Shown: positions 52,418 to 62,300 of the stretch, piece after piece | Position numbering within the stretch: position 1 is the stretch's first letter | How the letters are laid out: each line of letters starts with the position of its first letter | Assembly: GCF_900299535.1 (NCBI RefSeq) | Contig: NZ_OMKE01000058.1 | Location: 62,001-126,000 of the forward strand | DNA from: Aquimarina aquimarini | GTDB taxonomy: Bacteria > Bacteroidota > Bacteroidia > Flavobacteriales > Flavobacteriaceae | DNA length: 64,000 bases | Direction of reading: 5' to 3' | The notes under the pieces: generated by a model | Databases searched by the model: none | Told to the model about the DNA's origin: nothing | The model's input: the letters and a program-made list of their open reading frames with translations, nothing else | Position numbers and translations under genes: made by a program

Positions 52418-53041
52418 ATGGATGAATTAGAATTATTAAAGAAAAACTGGAAGAAGCAAGAAGATGTGCTTCCTAAATTGACATATCAACAAATATATCA
52501 AATGATATTAAAAAAATCTTCTTCTATTGTAAGGTGGATTTTTATTATTAGTATTCTAGAGTTTTTGTTGTGGGCCTCTTTAGATGTTGTATTTAGGTTA
52601 AATGGAATGCATGCTAAACTTCAGAAAGGAAGTATAGAATCATTTGGCACCATAACCACTGTAGTATATTATAGTATTCTTATATACTTTATTGTTCGCT
52701 TTTATTTAAATTATAAAAAAATAGAAACAACTGATTCCGCAAAAGTATTGATGAATAACATTCTCAAAACTAGAAAGACGGTTCGGCACTATATATGGGT
52801 AAATATTGGTTTTTTTGCCTTTATAATGATGGCTACAGTTGGATATATTATCTTCTTTACAGATGAGTTTCAGAGTCAAGCATTAGGGAACCAACCTCCC
52901 GTTTGGCTTATTGTAGTGAGTACATTATTGATTACTCTAGTGTTTGTGGTATTAATCGCCTTATTTTATAGAGTGATTTATGGAATCTTCACTCGTAGGT
53001 TACAAAGAAATTATAAAGCTCTTGAAAAAATTGATTTATAA
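52418..53041 (+). CDS. Multi-pass membrane protein, probable anti-sigma partner
   Basis: This 207-residue protein has a cytoplasmic N-terminus (1-34, with KKNWKKQEDVLPKLTYQQIYQ) and four helices (about 36-58, 86-105, 126-148 and 166-192). It directly follows an ECF sigma gene by 5 bp, so it is probably the membrane partner that holds the sigma factor. It lacks the zinc-binding HxxxCxxC motif of ZAS-type anti-sigma factors. The stop lies only 8 bp from the convergent gene's stop. Confidence 0.7.
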   Translation: MDELELLKKNWKKQEDVLPKLTYQQIYQMILKKSSSIVRWIFIISILEFLLWASLDVVFRLNGMHAKLQKGSIESFGTITTVVYYSILIYFIVRFYLNYKKIETTDSAKVLMNNILKTRKTVRHYIWVNIGFFAFIMMATVGYIIFFTDEFQSQALGNQPPVWLIVVSTLLITLVFVVLIALFYRVIYGIFTRRLQRNYKALEKIDL

Positions 53042-53049
53042 ATAATAGA

Positions 53050-54234
53050 CTACTTGTTTTCGTTGAATGCAGAAGGTAATAACTGAGGAATAAATTTAAT
53101 CAAAATAGGAAGTAAAAGGCTTCCACCTGGTAGAATAAAAATTGCAAGAGAAGGTACTGTTTTACAGATGTCCAATAATTGTTTTTTTACTTGTTGTTTT
53201 TCTTCTTTAGATAAATCTCGAGTAGTCGATTGCCCTAACAAAATCATCAGATCTTTACTCTCTGAGATTTCTTTAATTAATCGGTTTTTATTCCTTAAAA
53301 TTAATATGCTTACCGTTTTAGATGTTTGTTGATAAAAATGTAAAGCAGGATGCGAATAGTTGAAAAATGAAATATCTTCTTTATAATCATTGATAAAAGA
53401 ACGAACTAGATATATAGATTCTTTGACTATAGTTTTTGAAACCTCGAGTTTAGTGCCTAAAGCATACATGAATCCTTGTTCGTTTTTATCAAATTCTTCA
53501 TCATTCCAAACTGCCATACTGGTAAGGTCCAAAATATATTTCTTTTCAATTTCATCAGTATATGGATCTAATTCTATATAATCAAAACTAGTTTCTTCTT
53601 CATTAGAAATATTAGTATACCGTACAGATGAAGAAAATAATTTGACTAATAGTTTATCATATTTATCTTGCTCTTTTTTTGAGTTTAAAGCAAGAAAAGC
53701 AGTGTTTGTTAAGGTCTCTTCTAGTTTTGATGCATATCCAAAAGGATCTTTATCGTAGATCAAAAAATACTCAAATGCTAATACATCAATAAACAATAAG
53801 GCATTGGTTAATAAATGACTAAAGTTTTTCTTAAAAATAGATTCATTTGTTTGTATACGAGCATGTATAATTTTTTCTAGCTTTTCATTATTATTGGAGG
53901 GCAGTATGTTGCCAAAAGAAAAAATAGATTTTTTAGTATCCAAAAAACTATAAAATTGTATCAAAGCTTCTATACAATCACTTTTACCAGCATTTTCAAT
54001 AGTATCGTAATAAGTAACAACCAATGCAGTAAATAAATTAGTCTTTGTCTTTTCTTCTTCAGAATATATAATGCCAGAGTTATTAATTATGATAGTATCG
54101 ATAGAAGTACCGTAGATAAAGCCTACTCGTCTTAGATGCAGATACAATTCATCGAGTGACCATTGTGGTAAATGCGAATTACCATCCAGATCTCGTAAAA
54201 ATTTTTCTATCCAGCCAGAAGTCGATGGATTCAT
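53050..54234 (-). CDS. LETM1-related (biofilm-associated) protein
   Basis: This 394-residue soluble protein matches flavobacterial proteins annotated as LETM1-related biofilm-associated proteins. The N-terminus (MNPSTSGWIEKFLRD) and the C-terminal segment PSLAIFILPGGSLLLPILIK, which resembles the LETM1 core, support this. The rest is helical and acidic. There is no signal peptide. LETM1 proteins act in mitochondrial ion exchange, but the bacterial role is unsettled. Confidence 0.8.
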   Translation of the reverse strand: MNPSTSGWIEKFLRDLDGNSHLPQWSLDELYLHLRRVGFIYGTSIDTIIINNSGIIYSEEEKTKTNLFTALVVTYYDTIENAGKSDCIEALIQFYSFLDTKKSIFSFGNILPSNNNEKLEKIIHARIQTNESIFKKNFSHLLTNALLFIDVLAFEYFLIYDKDPFGYASKLEETLTNTAFLALNSKKEQDKYDKLLVKLFSSSVRYTNISNEEETSFDYIELDPYTDEIEKKYILDLTSMAVWNDEEFDKNEQGFMYALGTKLEVSKTIVKESIYLVRSFINDYKEDISFFNYSHPALHFYQQTSKTVSILILRNKNRLIKEISESKDLMILLGQSTTRDLSKEEKQQVKKQLLDICKTVPSLAIFILPGGSLLLPILIKFIPQLLPSAFNENK

Positions 54235-54438
54235 TAGCTATTTATTTGCTACAAAGTTAATTTTATTTTGATCAAATGCTATTTTAGAAAAATTATAAAT
54301 TAAATGATAGGAGCGTAAGCTTAATTATAAGTATAGTAGAGGTTTTATAAAATAGTTGCAATTAGGGTGTTTCAATAGAATCTCTACGAGGTATAATCAA
54401 GAAGTAATAATTAGGAACTATTTTTATCTTAGATTAAA

Positions 54439-55011
54439 TCACTGTATAATACCCCCACAGCTTATTCTGCTTCCTGCATTACCAGAAGGTTGAGAGGTGA
54501 AGTCATCAACTCCTTGGTGAACGATAATTGCTTTTCCCAGAATATTTTTTTTGTCATCATCGCAATCAATACACCATTCATTGGTAGCAAAAGTGATGTT
54601 TCCGTTACCCTTAGAGTCCACTTTAAAATTGCCAATATCTCCTCTGTGATACCCTTCTTTTGCGCCCCATTTTCCATGAGGTTCCATTGTAGGATTCCAG
54701 TGCCCTCCAGTAGATTTGCCATCATCAGAAGAACAGTCAGCTTTTTCGTGGATATGAATAGCATGTTCCCCTTCACTTAATCCAGTTATTATAGCTTCCA
54801 TACTTACCATACCAGCATACTCGATAAAAGTTATTTTACCAGAAGCATTACTACCATTTTTTGGTTGCATAGTAAATGCTAATGTTATGATTTCTTCTTC
54901 ATCAGTAGTTTTTGAGTGTTTTTTTTGATCTGTTGTTTCTTTTTTTTCTCCTTTACAACTCAACGCAATTATTGATAAAAAAGCAAATACTATCAATCTT
55001 AAAGCTTTCAT
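54439..55011 (-). CDS. sodC: Cu/Zn superoxide dismutase, lipoprotein
   Basis: This 190-residue periplasmic or surface enzyme dismutates superoxide. ATG at 55011 gives a lipobox (IALSC, Cys at 19). The copper and zinc ligands are seen in AIHIHEKADC, GGHWNP, PHGKWG and IVHQGVDDF, with the electrostatic-guide Arg in GSRISCGG. Two Cys (DCSSDD and RISCGG) can form the structural disulfide. A Fur-box-like site lies about 290 bp upstream, but it is nearer to the middle of the intergenic region than to the promoter. Confidence 0.96.
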   Translation of the reverse strand: MKALRLIVFAFLSIIALSCKGEKKETTDQKKHSKTTDEEEIITLAFTMQPKNGSNASGKITFIEYAGMVSMEAIITGLSEGEHAIHIHEKADCSSDDGKSTGGHWNPTMEPHGKWGAKEGYHRGDIGNFKVDSKGNGNITFATNEWCIDCDDDKKNILGKAIIVHQGVDDFTSQPSGNAGSRISCGGIIQ

Positions 55012-55300
55012 CTGTTTGTATTTATTGTTTTCCAATGGTCAAATAGAATCAGCTATACATCATTTTCCATAAATATTAATGAATATGATTATAGCTTATT
55101 TTATAAGTACTCTCTTGTCCCTAGGTTATTTAAACGTAATATAACGTAGTTTTAGTTTATGACAAAATAATAAATGAGAAATCCCGTAATATGCTACTCT
55201 GTTGGTGTCGTTTTGTTTTAAATACAGTATATCAGACTCTTAATAACTTTTGACTTCTGATAAGAAAGAATAACATGACCCCAGATTATTTTGTTTAATA

Positions 55301-55319
55301 TTTAATGATTATCATTAAT
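55301..55319. promoter_or_regulatory. Fur-box-like palindrome
   Basis: TTTAATGAT-T-ATCATTAAT is a 9-1-9 palindrome with one mismatch. It shares the core AATGAT-N-ATCATT of the Fur consensus (GATAATGAT-A-ATCATTATC) and matches it at 14 of 19 positions. It lies between divergent sodC and the M36 gene. Confidence 0.45.
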
Positions 55320-55343
55320 CAAACAACTGTATTTTATGTAGTT

Positions 55344-55359
55344 AACTAACGTTAGTTAT
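55344..55359. promoter_or_regulatory. Perfect 16-bp palindrome, possible operator
   Basis: TAACTAACGTTAGTTA is a perfect palindrome, centred about 41 bp from the centre of the Fur-like site, close to four helical turns. Such sites are typical of dimeric repressors, but no TetR- or MarR-type gene lies nearby. Confidence 0.35.
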
Positions 55360-55647
55360 AAAAAAAGGGATGATAATAGTTACTTTTTAACCATAAAAAA
55401 ATGATGGTATTTATTTTGTTTCTTTTTAGAATAAAATAAGATAAGAGAAAGAAATAATGCAGAAAGCTATGTGTTTATAATAGCTGAGTAAAGTTTAAGG
55501 ATCTGGTTTTATTAATAAAATGAAATTGTTAAATATTTTTTAATATAATTGTTAATTTTTGTTAACTATATATGGATTTCTTATTTGTTTAAATAAAAGG
55601 TTGGGTTTTTGTTAATTTTACGGCACACAAACTCAAAATTAATTTTT

Positions 55648-58600
55648 ATGAAAAACAAGTACTCGTTTGCCATACTATTATTTATAGTTGGGCAAACGCT
55701 TATTGCACAGAACTCGAGCGAGATCGTTCGAAAGCACTTTGGTAGTGTTACGCAAAGTGAGACCTCAAAAACTTCTTCATCCTTTAATGACTTTTCAGAG
55801 TGGAGAATAACAGATGAAGTTCCTTCATTAAAACCAGGGATAATCCATGTTTATGTAAATCAGCTATTTAATAACATCCCGATAGTTGATGGATCTTATA
55901 AGCTTACGGTTCAAGGAGGAAAAGTTACTTATGAGATTGATCAGTTTATTAGAAACTTAAAATCAAAGGTAACTTTGGCAAAAGCTTCTTCAACAGAAAT
56001 TGCAGCAATACAGTCAGTTATAAGAGCACATAACTTACCATCTGCAAAAAGATTGATTAAAACGGCAAGTAAATCAAATGATAATAATGTTTCCCAATAT
56101 GTGGATTCAGGTATTACAGGAGATAACGAACCAATTAATGTAAAACAAGTATATAAACTACATAACGGGAAGTTACATCTATGTTGGAATGTAAATTTAT
56201 ATGAAAAAAACGGCCATAATTGGTGGGATAGTTATGTAGATGCATCAACAGGTGAGATTATACATGAAAACAACTGGGTAGTAAAGTGTAATTTTGAAAC
56301 TGAAGATCACACAACTCATACTCATAGTGCAGAGCCAACTATAAAAAATATAGTGACGGTAGCAGAAGAATCAACTACTACAATGGCTCCAGATTCTTAT
56401 AATGTATTTGCAATGCCAATAGAAAGCCCGATACATGGGGACCGATCTATAGTAACAAACCCTGCTAATACAAATGCATCTCCTTATGGATGGCATGATA
56501 CCAATGGTGCCTCTGGAGCAGAACATACTATTACTAGAGGAAATAATGTCTGGGCACAAGATGATGCAAATGGTAATAATGGTACAGGGGCATCGCCTAA
56601 TGGGTCGTCAAGTCTTGATTTTAACTTTCCGTTAAATCTTAATCAACAACCCGCAAGTTATATGGATGCTGCAATTACCAATTTGTTTTACTGGAATAAT
56701 ATTATGCATGATGTATGGTATCAGTACGGTTTTAATGAAGCAAGTGGTAATTTTCAGGAAAATAATTATGGTAAAGGAGGAAGAGGGAATGATTTTGTAT
56801 ATGCTGATGCTCAAGACGGAAGCGTTACTTGTAATGATCCTAGAACAAACTGTGTTAACAATGCTAATTTTGGAACCCCTCCTGAAGGACGTAACCCAAG
56901 AATGCAAATGTATCTTTGGAATAGAACAAATCCAAAACGTGACGGTGATTTTGATAATGGGATTATTGCTCACGAATACGGGCATGGTATATCTACCAGA
57001 TTAGTAGGAGGGCCTTCTACAAATGCTCTAGGAGGATCTGAGCAAATGGGAGAAGGTTGGTCTGACTGGTTTGGACTTATGCTTACTATGAAAGCTGGTG
57101 ATACAGGAGTAAAAAAGAGAGGAGTTGGTACTTATGCATTAGGACAAGCAACTTCTGGAGCAGGAATACGACCTACTCCTTATTCTACAGATAAATCGAT
57201 CAATGGTACTGATTATGCAGATATCAATGGTCTGAGAGTACCACATGGTGTAGGGTATGCTTTTGCAACTATCTTATGGGATATGACTTGGTTGATAATA
57301 GATCAAGAAGGATTTGATCCTGATTTTTATAATGGAACTGGTGGGAATAATATTGCTATGGCATTGGTAATCGAAGGATTGAAAAACACAGCCAATAATC
57401 CAGGATTTGTTTCTGGTAGAGACGGGATACTACAGGCAGATAGAGATTTATACAACGAAAAATATAAATGTTTGATATGGAAAGCCTTTGCTGGTCGTGG
57501 TGTTGGTAAAGATGCCAATGAGAATACAAATGGAGGTTCTAATAGTAATACCGATCAAACGGTTTCTTTCTTAGATCCTTGCGATGGTGGGCCAGATCCA
57601 GGAACAGGTAATTGTTCTGGTGATGTAGCTTCATTCCCGTTCTCAGAAAGCTTTGAAACAAATTTAGGACAATGGTCACAAGCCTCTTCTGGAGATGATC
57701 TAGATTGGACAAGAAATTCTGGAGGAACTCCTTCTAATGGTACAGGACCTGCTAGTGCAGCAGATGGTACTTTTTATTTATATGTAGAAGCTTCTGGTAC
57801 AGCATCTCCTAATAAAAAGGCTATTTTAAATTCTCCTTGTTTAAACTTTAGCAATCTAGCAACACCAACACTTACATTTCAATACCATATGGTCGGTAGT
57901 GCTATAAATTCATTAGCAGTTGAAGCAAGAACGGATAATACAGGTACATGGAGTAGTGTATTTAGTAAAGCAGGAGCTCAGGGAACTGGGTGGAATACAG
58001 CTAATGTGGACCTATCTTCTTATGCAGGAAAAGCAAGCGTTCAGTTGCGATTTAATGTTGTAACGGGTAGTGGAAGCAGTGGTTGGCAAAGTGATATTGC
58101 AATAGATGCAGTAAGTATTCAAAACGGAACAACTGGTCCTGATCCTGTATGTAATGCAATCAATTTTAATGATTTTCAGATTACCGCATTCTCTAATCAG
58201 GATAATGCAGGAAACTTCTCTGTTCAGAATGGAGGAACAGCATTATCTCTACAAAATAATACTTGGAAATACATATCTATGAATTATAATGTAACCGCAA
58301 ATACAGTTGTTGAATTTGATTTTAGTAGTACTGCAGAAGGTGAAATTCACGGTGTTGGTTTCGAGAATGATAATACATTAACCTCTACTAGGTACTTTAA
58401 AGTTCATGGAACACAAAATTATGGGGTAACTAATTATGATAATTATACCAGTGGTACCAAAAAGTATGTAATTCCTGTAGGTAGTTTTTATACAGGGGCT
58501 ATGGATCGTCTGGTATTTATTAATGATAATGATGCAAGTAGCGGAAATAACTCAATTTTCTCTAATGTGAAAATTTATGAAGGAACTTGCGGAGGAACAT

Positions 58601-58914
58601 TGATTACAGAAAGAATAGAAACTTTTGGAGGTATAATTCCTGTCTTAGGAACTGAAGACGAAGGAAAGTTATCTACTGTAAGTATATATCCTAATCCGTT
58701 GAAAAAAGGAAATGCGCTTCATGTGTTGCTTCCTAAAAACGGATTATCTGATTCTTCGTATACTGTCATTAATTTAATAGGACAAGTAGTTAAAGAAGGA
58801 AAACTAGATAGTAATGGCCTTATAAATGTTGATACTCTGGAAGCTGGTATGTATATACTAAAAATTCAGAATGCTGATAAGAATGAAAGTATCCAACGTT
58901 TTATTATAGAATAA
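55648..58914 (+). CDS. M36-family (fungalysin-like) metalloprotease with T9SS tail
   Basis: This 1088-residue secreted zinc protease starts at ATG 55648 (MKNKYSFAILLF), 13 codons inside a longer open frame. It has a signal peptide (1-20), an FTP propeptide (about 45-215) and an M36 catalytic domain (about 245-635) with HEYGH (442-446) and the third ligand in GEGWSDW (Glu at 469). A MAM-like domain (about 650-825), a lectin-like beta domain (about 830-985) and a T9SS sorting domain (about 1010-1088, with VSIYPNPL and LEAGMYILKI) follow. A strong terminator follows. Confidence 0.94.
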   Translation: MKNKYSFAILLFIVGQTLIAQNSSEIVRKHFGSVTQSETSKTSSSFNDFSEWRITDEVPSLKPGIIHVYVNQLFNNIPIVDGSYKLTVQGGKVTYEIDQFIRNLKSKVTLAKASSTEIAAIQSVIRAHNLPSAKRLIKTASKSNDNNVSQYVDSGITGDNEPINVKQVYKLHNGKLHLCWNVNLYEKNGHNWWDSYVDASTGEIIHENNWVVKCNFETEDHTTHTHSAEPTIKNIVTVAEESTTTMAPDSYNVFAMPIESPIHGDRSIVTNPANTNASPYGWHDTNGASGAEHTITRGNNVWAQDDANGNNGTGASPNGSSSLDFNFPLNLNQQPASYMDAAITNLFYWNNIMHDVWYQYGFNEASGNFQENNYGKGGRGNDFVYADAQDGSVTCNDPRTNCVNNANFGTPPEGRNPRMQMYLWNRTNPKRDGDFDNGIIAHEYGHGISTRLVGGPSTNALGGSEQMGEGWSDWFGLMLTMKAGDTGVKKRGVGTYALGQATSGAGIRPTPYSTDKSINGTDYADINGLRVPHGVGYAFATILWDMTWLIIDQEGFDPDFYNGTGGNNIAMALVIEGLKNTANNPGFVSGRDGILQADRDLYNEKYKCLIWKAFAGRGVGKDANENTNGGSNSNTDQTVSFLDPCDGGPDPGTGNCSGDVASFPFSESFETNLGQWSQASSGDDLDWTRNSGGTPSNGTGPASAADGTFYLYVEASGTASPNKKAILNSPCLNFSNLATPTLTFQYHMVGSAINSLAVEARTDNTGTWSSVFSKAGAQGTGWNTANVDLSSYAGKASVQLRFNVVTGSGSSGWQSDIAIDAVSIQNGTTGPDPVCNAINFNDFQITAFSNQDNAGNFSVQNGGTALSLQNNTWKYISMNYNVTANTVVEFDFSSTAEGEIHGVGFENDNTLTSTRYFKVHGTQNYGVTNYDNYTSGTKKYVIPVGSFYTGAMDRLVFINDNDASSGNNSIFSNVKIYEGTCGGTLITERIETFGGIIPVLGTEDEGKLSTVSIYPNPLKKGNALHVLLPKNGLSDSSYTVINLIGQVVKEGKLDSNGLINVDTLEAGMYILKIQNADKNESIQRFIIE

Positions 58915-58942
58915 TAACAAATTAGCATATTAACTTTACTAT

Positions 58943-58978
58943 AGAAGACCGTTTTCTCAAAACGGTCTTCTTTATTTT
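58943..58978 (+). terminator. Terminator of the M36 protease gene
   Basis: The stem AGAAGACCGTTTT with AAAACGGTCTTCT has a 3-nt loop and is followed by a T-rich stretch. Confidence 0.93.
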
Positions 58979-59408
58979 GAATCCTGTAAATAGTTTAAGG
59001 ATTATTGACAGCATCCCTATTGATATATTTTTATTTAGAAGTATAAAGTAAAAAGAAAAAATTAGAAGGTAATTTTAATCAAGAAATGGTATTAGATCTA
59101 TCTCGGGATAATAAATAGTTGTTTTTGAAAACGTATTCTTATAAAAAATCCTGCACTTGCTATTAGAGTTATTCACTAAATATCATATGAATTAAGAATA
59201 AAATAGAGGTGATAATACCGTAAATTAACCATGTATTTTTATAACTCTACTAAAATGGTATAGAAATGAATCCCGTGTACCCCGCATGATATCTAATCTA
59301 GCGTAATTGTGGACATATTTAATGCGAAAATATTAATAAAAACAATACTAAATTATCAATTTATTGGTTAATTAGCTCATTGACTGATAAAAACTTAACT
59401 ATATTATT
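58979..59408. other. Intergenic region before the phosphatase gene
   Basis: This AT-rich stretch of 430 bp contains one relative of the 24-bp repeat (59069-59092, ending AAATGGTATTAGA) and no credible ORF. The phosphatase promoter is likely within it, but no clear consensus is seen. Confidence 0.45.
59069..59092 (+). repeat. Single relative of the 24-bp repeat unit
   Basis: It aligns with the 50326-50349 unit at 19 of 24 positions (starts GTAATTTTAA and ends GAAATGGTAT). The bases that follow (TAGA) match those after the inner right unit at 50299. Confidence 0.5.
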
Positions 59409-62105
59409 ATGAGAAAACTATGTATCCTTCTGGCAATCCTTTTAGGGTGTCAGATTTATGCTTCAAACGGTAAGTACCGTTTGACCTTACGGGGTAATCC
59501 ATCAACTTCAATAGTTGTAGGATGGGACCAAACCTCAGGAAACAACCCTGTTGTTCATTATGGAACAACCGATCATGGAACGAATTATAGTAACTATCCA
59601 AACTCTAAAACCCCTGATAAAACAGTATACTATAAAGGAATGAATAATACTTTTGCTCGTCTTACTGGGCTTACCCCTAATACAGCATATTATTTTGTAA
59701 TTAGAGATAGCCAAGGCACAAGTGAGCGATTTTGGTTTAAAACAGCACCTGCAGATAATAGCAGATTGTCTTTTGTAGCAGGAGGAGATTCTAGAAATAA
59801 TAGGACTCCACGAAAAAATGCAAATCGCTTGGTTGCAAAACTTAAACCTCATGCTGTACTGTTTGGAGGAGATATGACCAATGGCGATAGTAGTCGTGAA
59901 TGGATTGATTGGTTTAATGATTGGCAGTTAACTATTGCCAATGATAAAAGAATGTTTCCCATTGTAGCCACACGAGGAAATCATGAGGATAGTAATAATA
60001 GTATTTATAACCTTTTTGATGTACCCTCATCAAATGTATACTATGCTATTACTTTTGGCCGTAACTTGGTAAGAACGTATACACTGAATACAGAAATTTC
60101 TATTTCTGGAAGTCAAACTACGTGGTTACGAAATGATCTTAATAGCAACCCCAACACTGTTTGGAAAATAGCACAGTATCACAAACCAATGAGACCTCAT
60201 GTTTCTCGAAAAAGAGAAGGAAATAGTCAGTACAGTAATTGGGCGCAATTATTTTATGACAAAGGAGTAAAACTTGTAGTAGAGTGTGATGCACATACTG
60301 TAAAAACTACTTGGCCTGTTCGCCCTACTACAGGATCAGGAAGTGAAGAAGGGTTTGTAAGAGATAATCAAAACGGAACGACTTATGTTGGAGAAGGATG
60401 CTGGGGAGCACCATTAAGAACCAATGATGATAACAAAACCTGGACTCGTAATTCTGCAAAGTTTAATCAGTTTAAATGGGTATTTATAGATGAAAATAAA
60501 ATTGAGACCAGAACAATCAAAGTAGATAATGCTTCACAAGTTGGTGAAGTATCTAATTCTAATGTTTTTGCGATTCCTCGTAACTTAGATATCTGGAACC
60601 CATCAAACGGTAGTGTGGTGACTATTACAAATACAAGTGTTGTAGATACAGAGCCACCTTCAGTTCCTGCAAATTTAACAGCGTCTAATATTACATCAAA
60701 TTCTGTATCATTAAGTTGGAATGCATCTACAGATAATGTAGGAGTATCAGGGTATGATATTTATCAAAATAACTCAAAGGTAGGAAGTGCTACAACTACA
60801 GGCTATGATGTAAACGGGTTATCTCCGAATACTTCATATGCATTCAAAATAAAAGCCAAGGATGCTGCAGGAAACAGCTCTGGATATAGTGCTGTAAAAA
60901 ATGTAACGACATTAGATGGTTCTACAACATTATCTACTATTGGAATTACAACCGTAGGAGGTAATGATTCAAGTCATGCTACGCGAAGAGCAATGCCTTA
61001 TACAATGAGTGAGAGTGGAACTCTGCAAAGTGTTGCTTTTCATATTGCAGGTGGCTCAGGAGATGTTCAAATAGGAGTGTATGCTGATAATAATGGAGCA
61101 CCAGGTAATAGAATAGGACAAACACCAATTACTGGAGTTAGAACTTCTAGAGGATGGCAAACTATATCTTTACAAAGCCCAGTTACAGTAGGTAATGGCG
61201 ATACTATATGGATTGCCTGGATATTTTCTAACAACCCTGGGATAGCCTATGCATCTGGTAGCCCAGGTAGATATCAAGCAACAGGATCAAGTTGGTCAGC
61301 TAGTGGAAACAATATGCCTTCTAGTTATGGTAGTGGTTCTCAAACCAATTATAGATATTCTGTGTATGCGAATTACACTACAAGCCAAACACCTAATACG
61401 TTTACTTTGACTACTAGTACTACAGGACAAGGAAATGTTACTGGAGGAGGAACTTATAGTAGTGGTGCTTCTGCTACAGTTACCGCAACTCCTGCGTCAG
61501 GATGGCAATTTAATGGATGGGGTGGTGCCTTATCGGGATCAACAAACCCCGCAACTGTTGTTATGAGTTCAAATAAAAACGTAACAGCCAATTTTACAGA
61601 AACTACAGGTGGTAGTGGTTGTAATGGAATTGTACAATATGTAGTAGGTACTTCATACAATCGTAATCAAGAAGTGCAAAACGAAAACCAAAAGTTTGTT
61701 TGTAAAGAACCAGGATGGTGTTCATCTTCTGCTGCATGGGCATATGCTCCTGGTACAGGATCTTATTGGGAATCTGCATGGACAAAAACAGGTACTTGTA
61801 GCAGAAATGTTTTAGGAGAAAATATAAATCAAACTTATAAAAAAGAAACATTTAGAATTCACCCTAATCCATTTATAAATACAATTAATATAACAGCATC
61901 GTTACCATCAAAATATAATACAACATATACTGTTATTATATATAATATGGGAGGTAATGTCGTTCATAAAAAAGAAGTTGTTTTTATGTCTTCTGATACC
62001 AATGTCTTTTTACAACCCAAAATTAAACATTCGGGTATTTATATGATTTCTATAGAAGATAAAGAAGGTAATGTTGTAAAAACACAGAGATTGATTAAAC
62101 AGTAA
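59409..62105 (+). CDS. Purple-acid-phosphatase-like enzyme with chitin-binding module and T9SS tail
   Basis: This 898-residue secreted protein has a signal peptide (1-19), a fibronectin-like PAP N-domain (about 22-112) and a metallophosphoesterase domain (about 118-375) with GGDSR (D127), GGDMTNGD (D155), RGNHE (N191 and H192), QYHKP (H258) and CDAHTV (H296). The usual GDxxY metal Tyr is absent, since GGDMTNG takes its place. A Fn3 domain (416-502), a beta-sandwich (about 507-656), a Gly-rich repeat domain (665-731), a CBM5/12-like module (738-797) and a T9SS domain (about 813-898) follow. The CBM is that of the chitinases at 1-12 kb, suggesting action on chitin-rich particles. Confidence 0.9.
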   Translation: MRKLCILLAILLGCQIYASNGKYRLTLRGNPSTSIVVGWDQTSGNNPVVHYGTTDHGTNYSNYPNSKTPDKTVYYKGMNNTFARLTGLTPNTAYYFVIRDSQGTSERFWFKTAPADNSRLSFVAGGDSRNNRTPRKNANRLVAKLKPHAVLFGGDMTNGDSSREWIDWFNDWQLTIANDKRMFPIVATRGNHEDSNNSIYNLFDVPSSNVYYAITFGRNLVRTYTLNTEISISGSQTTWLRNDLNSNPNTVWKIAQYHKPMRPHVSRKREGNSQYSNWAQLFYDKGVKLVVECDAHTVKTTWPVRPTTGSGSEEGFVRDNQNGTTYVGEGCWGAPLRTNDDNKTWTRNSAKFNQFKWVFIDENKIETRTIKVDNASQVGEVSNSNVFAIPRNLDIWNPSNGSVVTITNTSVVDTEPPSVPANLTASNITSNSVSLSWNASTDNVGVSGYDIYQNNSKVGSATTTGYDVNGLSPNTSYAFKIKAKDAAGNSSGYSAVKNVTTLDGSTTLSTIGITTVGGNDSSHATRRAMPYTMSESGTLQSVAFHIAGGSGDVQIGVYADNNGAPGNRIGQTPITGVRTSRGWQTISLQSPVTVGNGDTIWIAWIFSNNPGIAYASGSPGRYQATGSSWSASGNNMPSSYGSGSQTNYRYSVYANYTTSQTPNTFTLTTSTTGQGNVTGGGTYSSGASATVTATPASGWQFNGWGGALSGSTNPATVVMSSNKNVTANFTETTGGSGCNGIVQYVVGTSYNRNQEVQNENQKFVCKEPGWCSSSAAWAYAPGTGSYWESAWTKTGTCSRNVLGENINQTYKKETFRIHPNPFINTINITASLPSKYNTTYTVIIYNMGGNVVHKKEVVFMSSDTNVFLQPKIKHSGIYMISIEDKEGNVVKTQRLIKQ

Positions 62106-62149
62106 AATTTTGTAATCACACAATAAAACATTTTATCAGTTAATCAGAG

Positions 62150-62179
62150 TCGCCAATTCTACTAGAATTGGCGATTTTG
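62150..62179 (+). terminator. Terminator of the phosphatase gene
   Basis: The 11-bp stem TCGCCAATTCT with AGAATTGGCGA has a 3-nt loop and is followed by TTTTGTTT. Confidence 0.85.
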
Positions 62180-62251
62180 TTTACAACATGATAGAATAAA
62201 AGTTGAGAGATAAAGGCAAAAAATGATTATTTTCTATAAATCAAGATAAAT

Positions 62252-62300
62252 AAGTCCTGAATCTTCAACTCTATATAGATTCAGGACTTTTCTTTTTTTT
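62252..62300 (+). terminator. Second forward terminator
   Basis: The 13-bp stem AAGTCCTGAATCT with AGATTCAGGACTT is followed by TTCTTTTTTTT. It lies about 75 bp after the first terminator, so it may end a separate short transcript. Confidence 0.85.

Larger units (their letters stand above)
55012..55647. other. Long AT-rich intergenic region between sodC and the M36 protease
   Basis: This 636-bp region holds two listed sites, a Fur-box-like sequence and a 16-bp palindrome. It must contain both divergent promoters. The only small ORF noted (ATG at about 55079, 21 codons) is not supported. I see no terminator hairpin with a U-tract. Confidence 0.5.

Noticed and set aside
55079..55144. A 21-codon hydrophobic frame upstream of sodC
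   Set aside because: It is too short and has no features beyond the Ile/Leu richness expected in AT-rich DNA.
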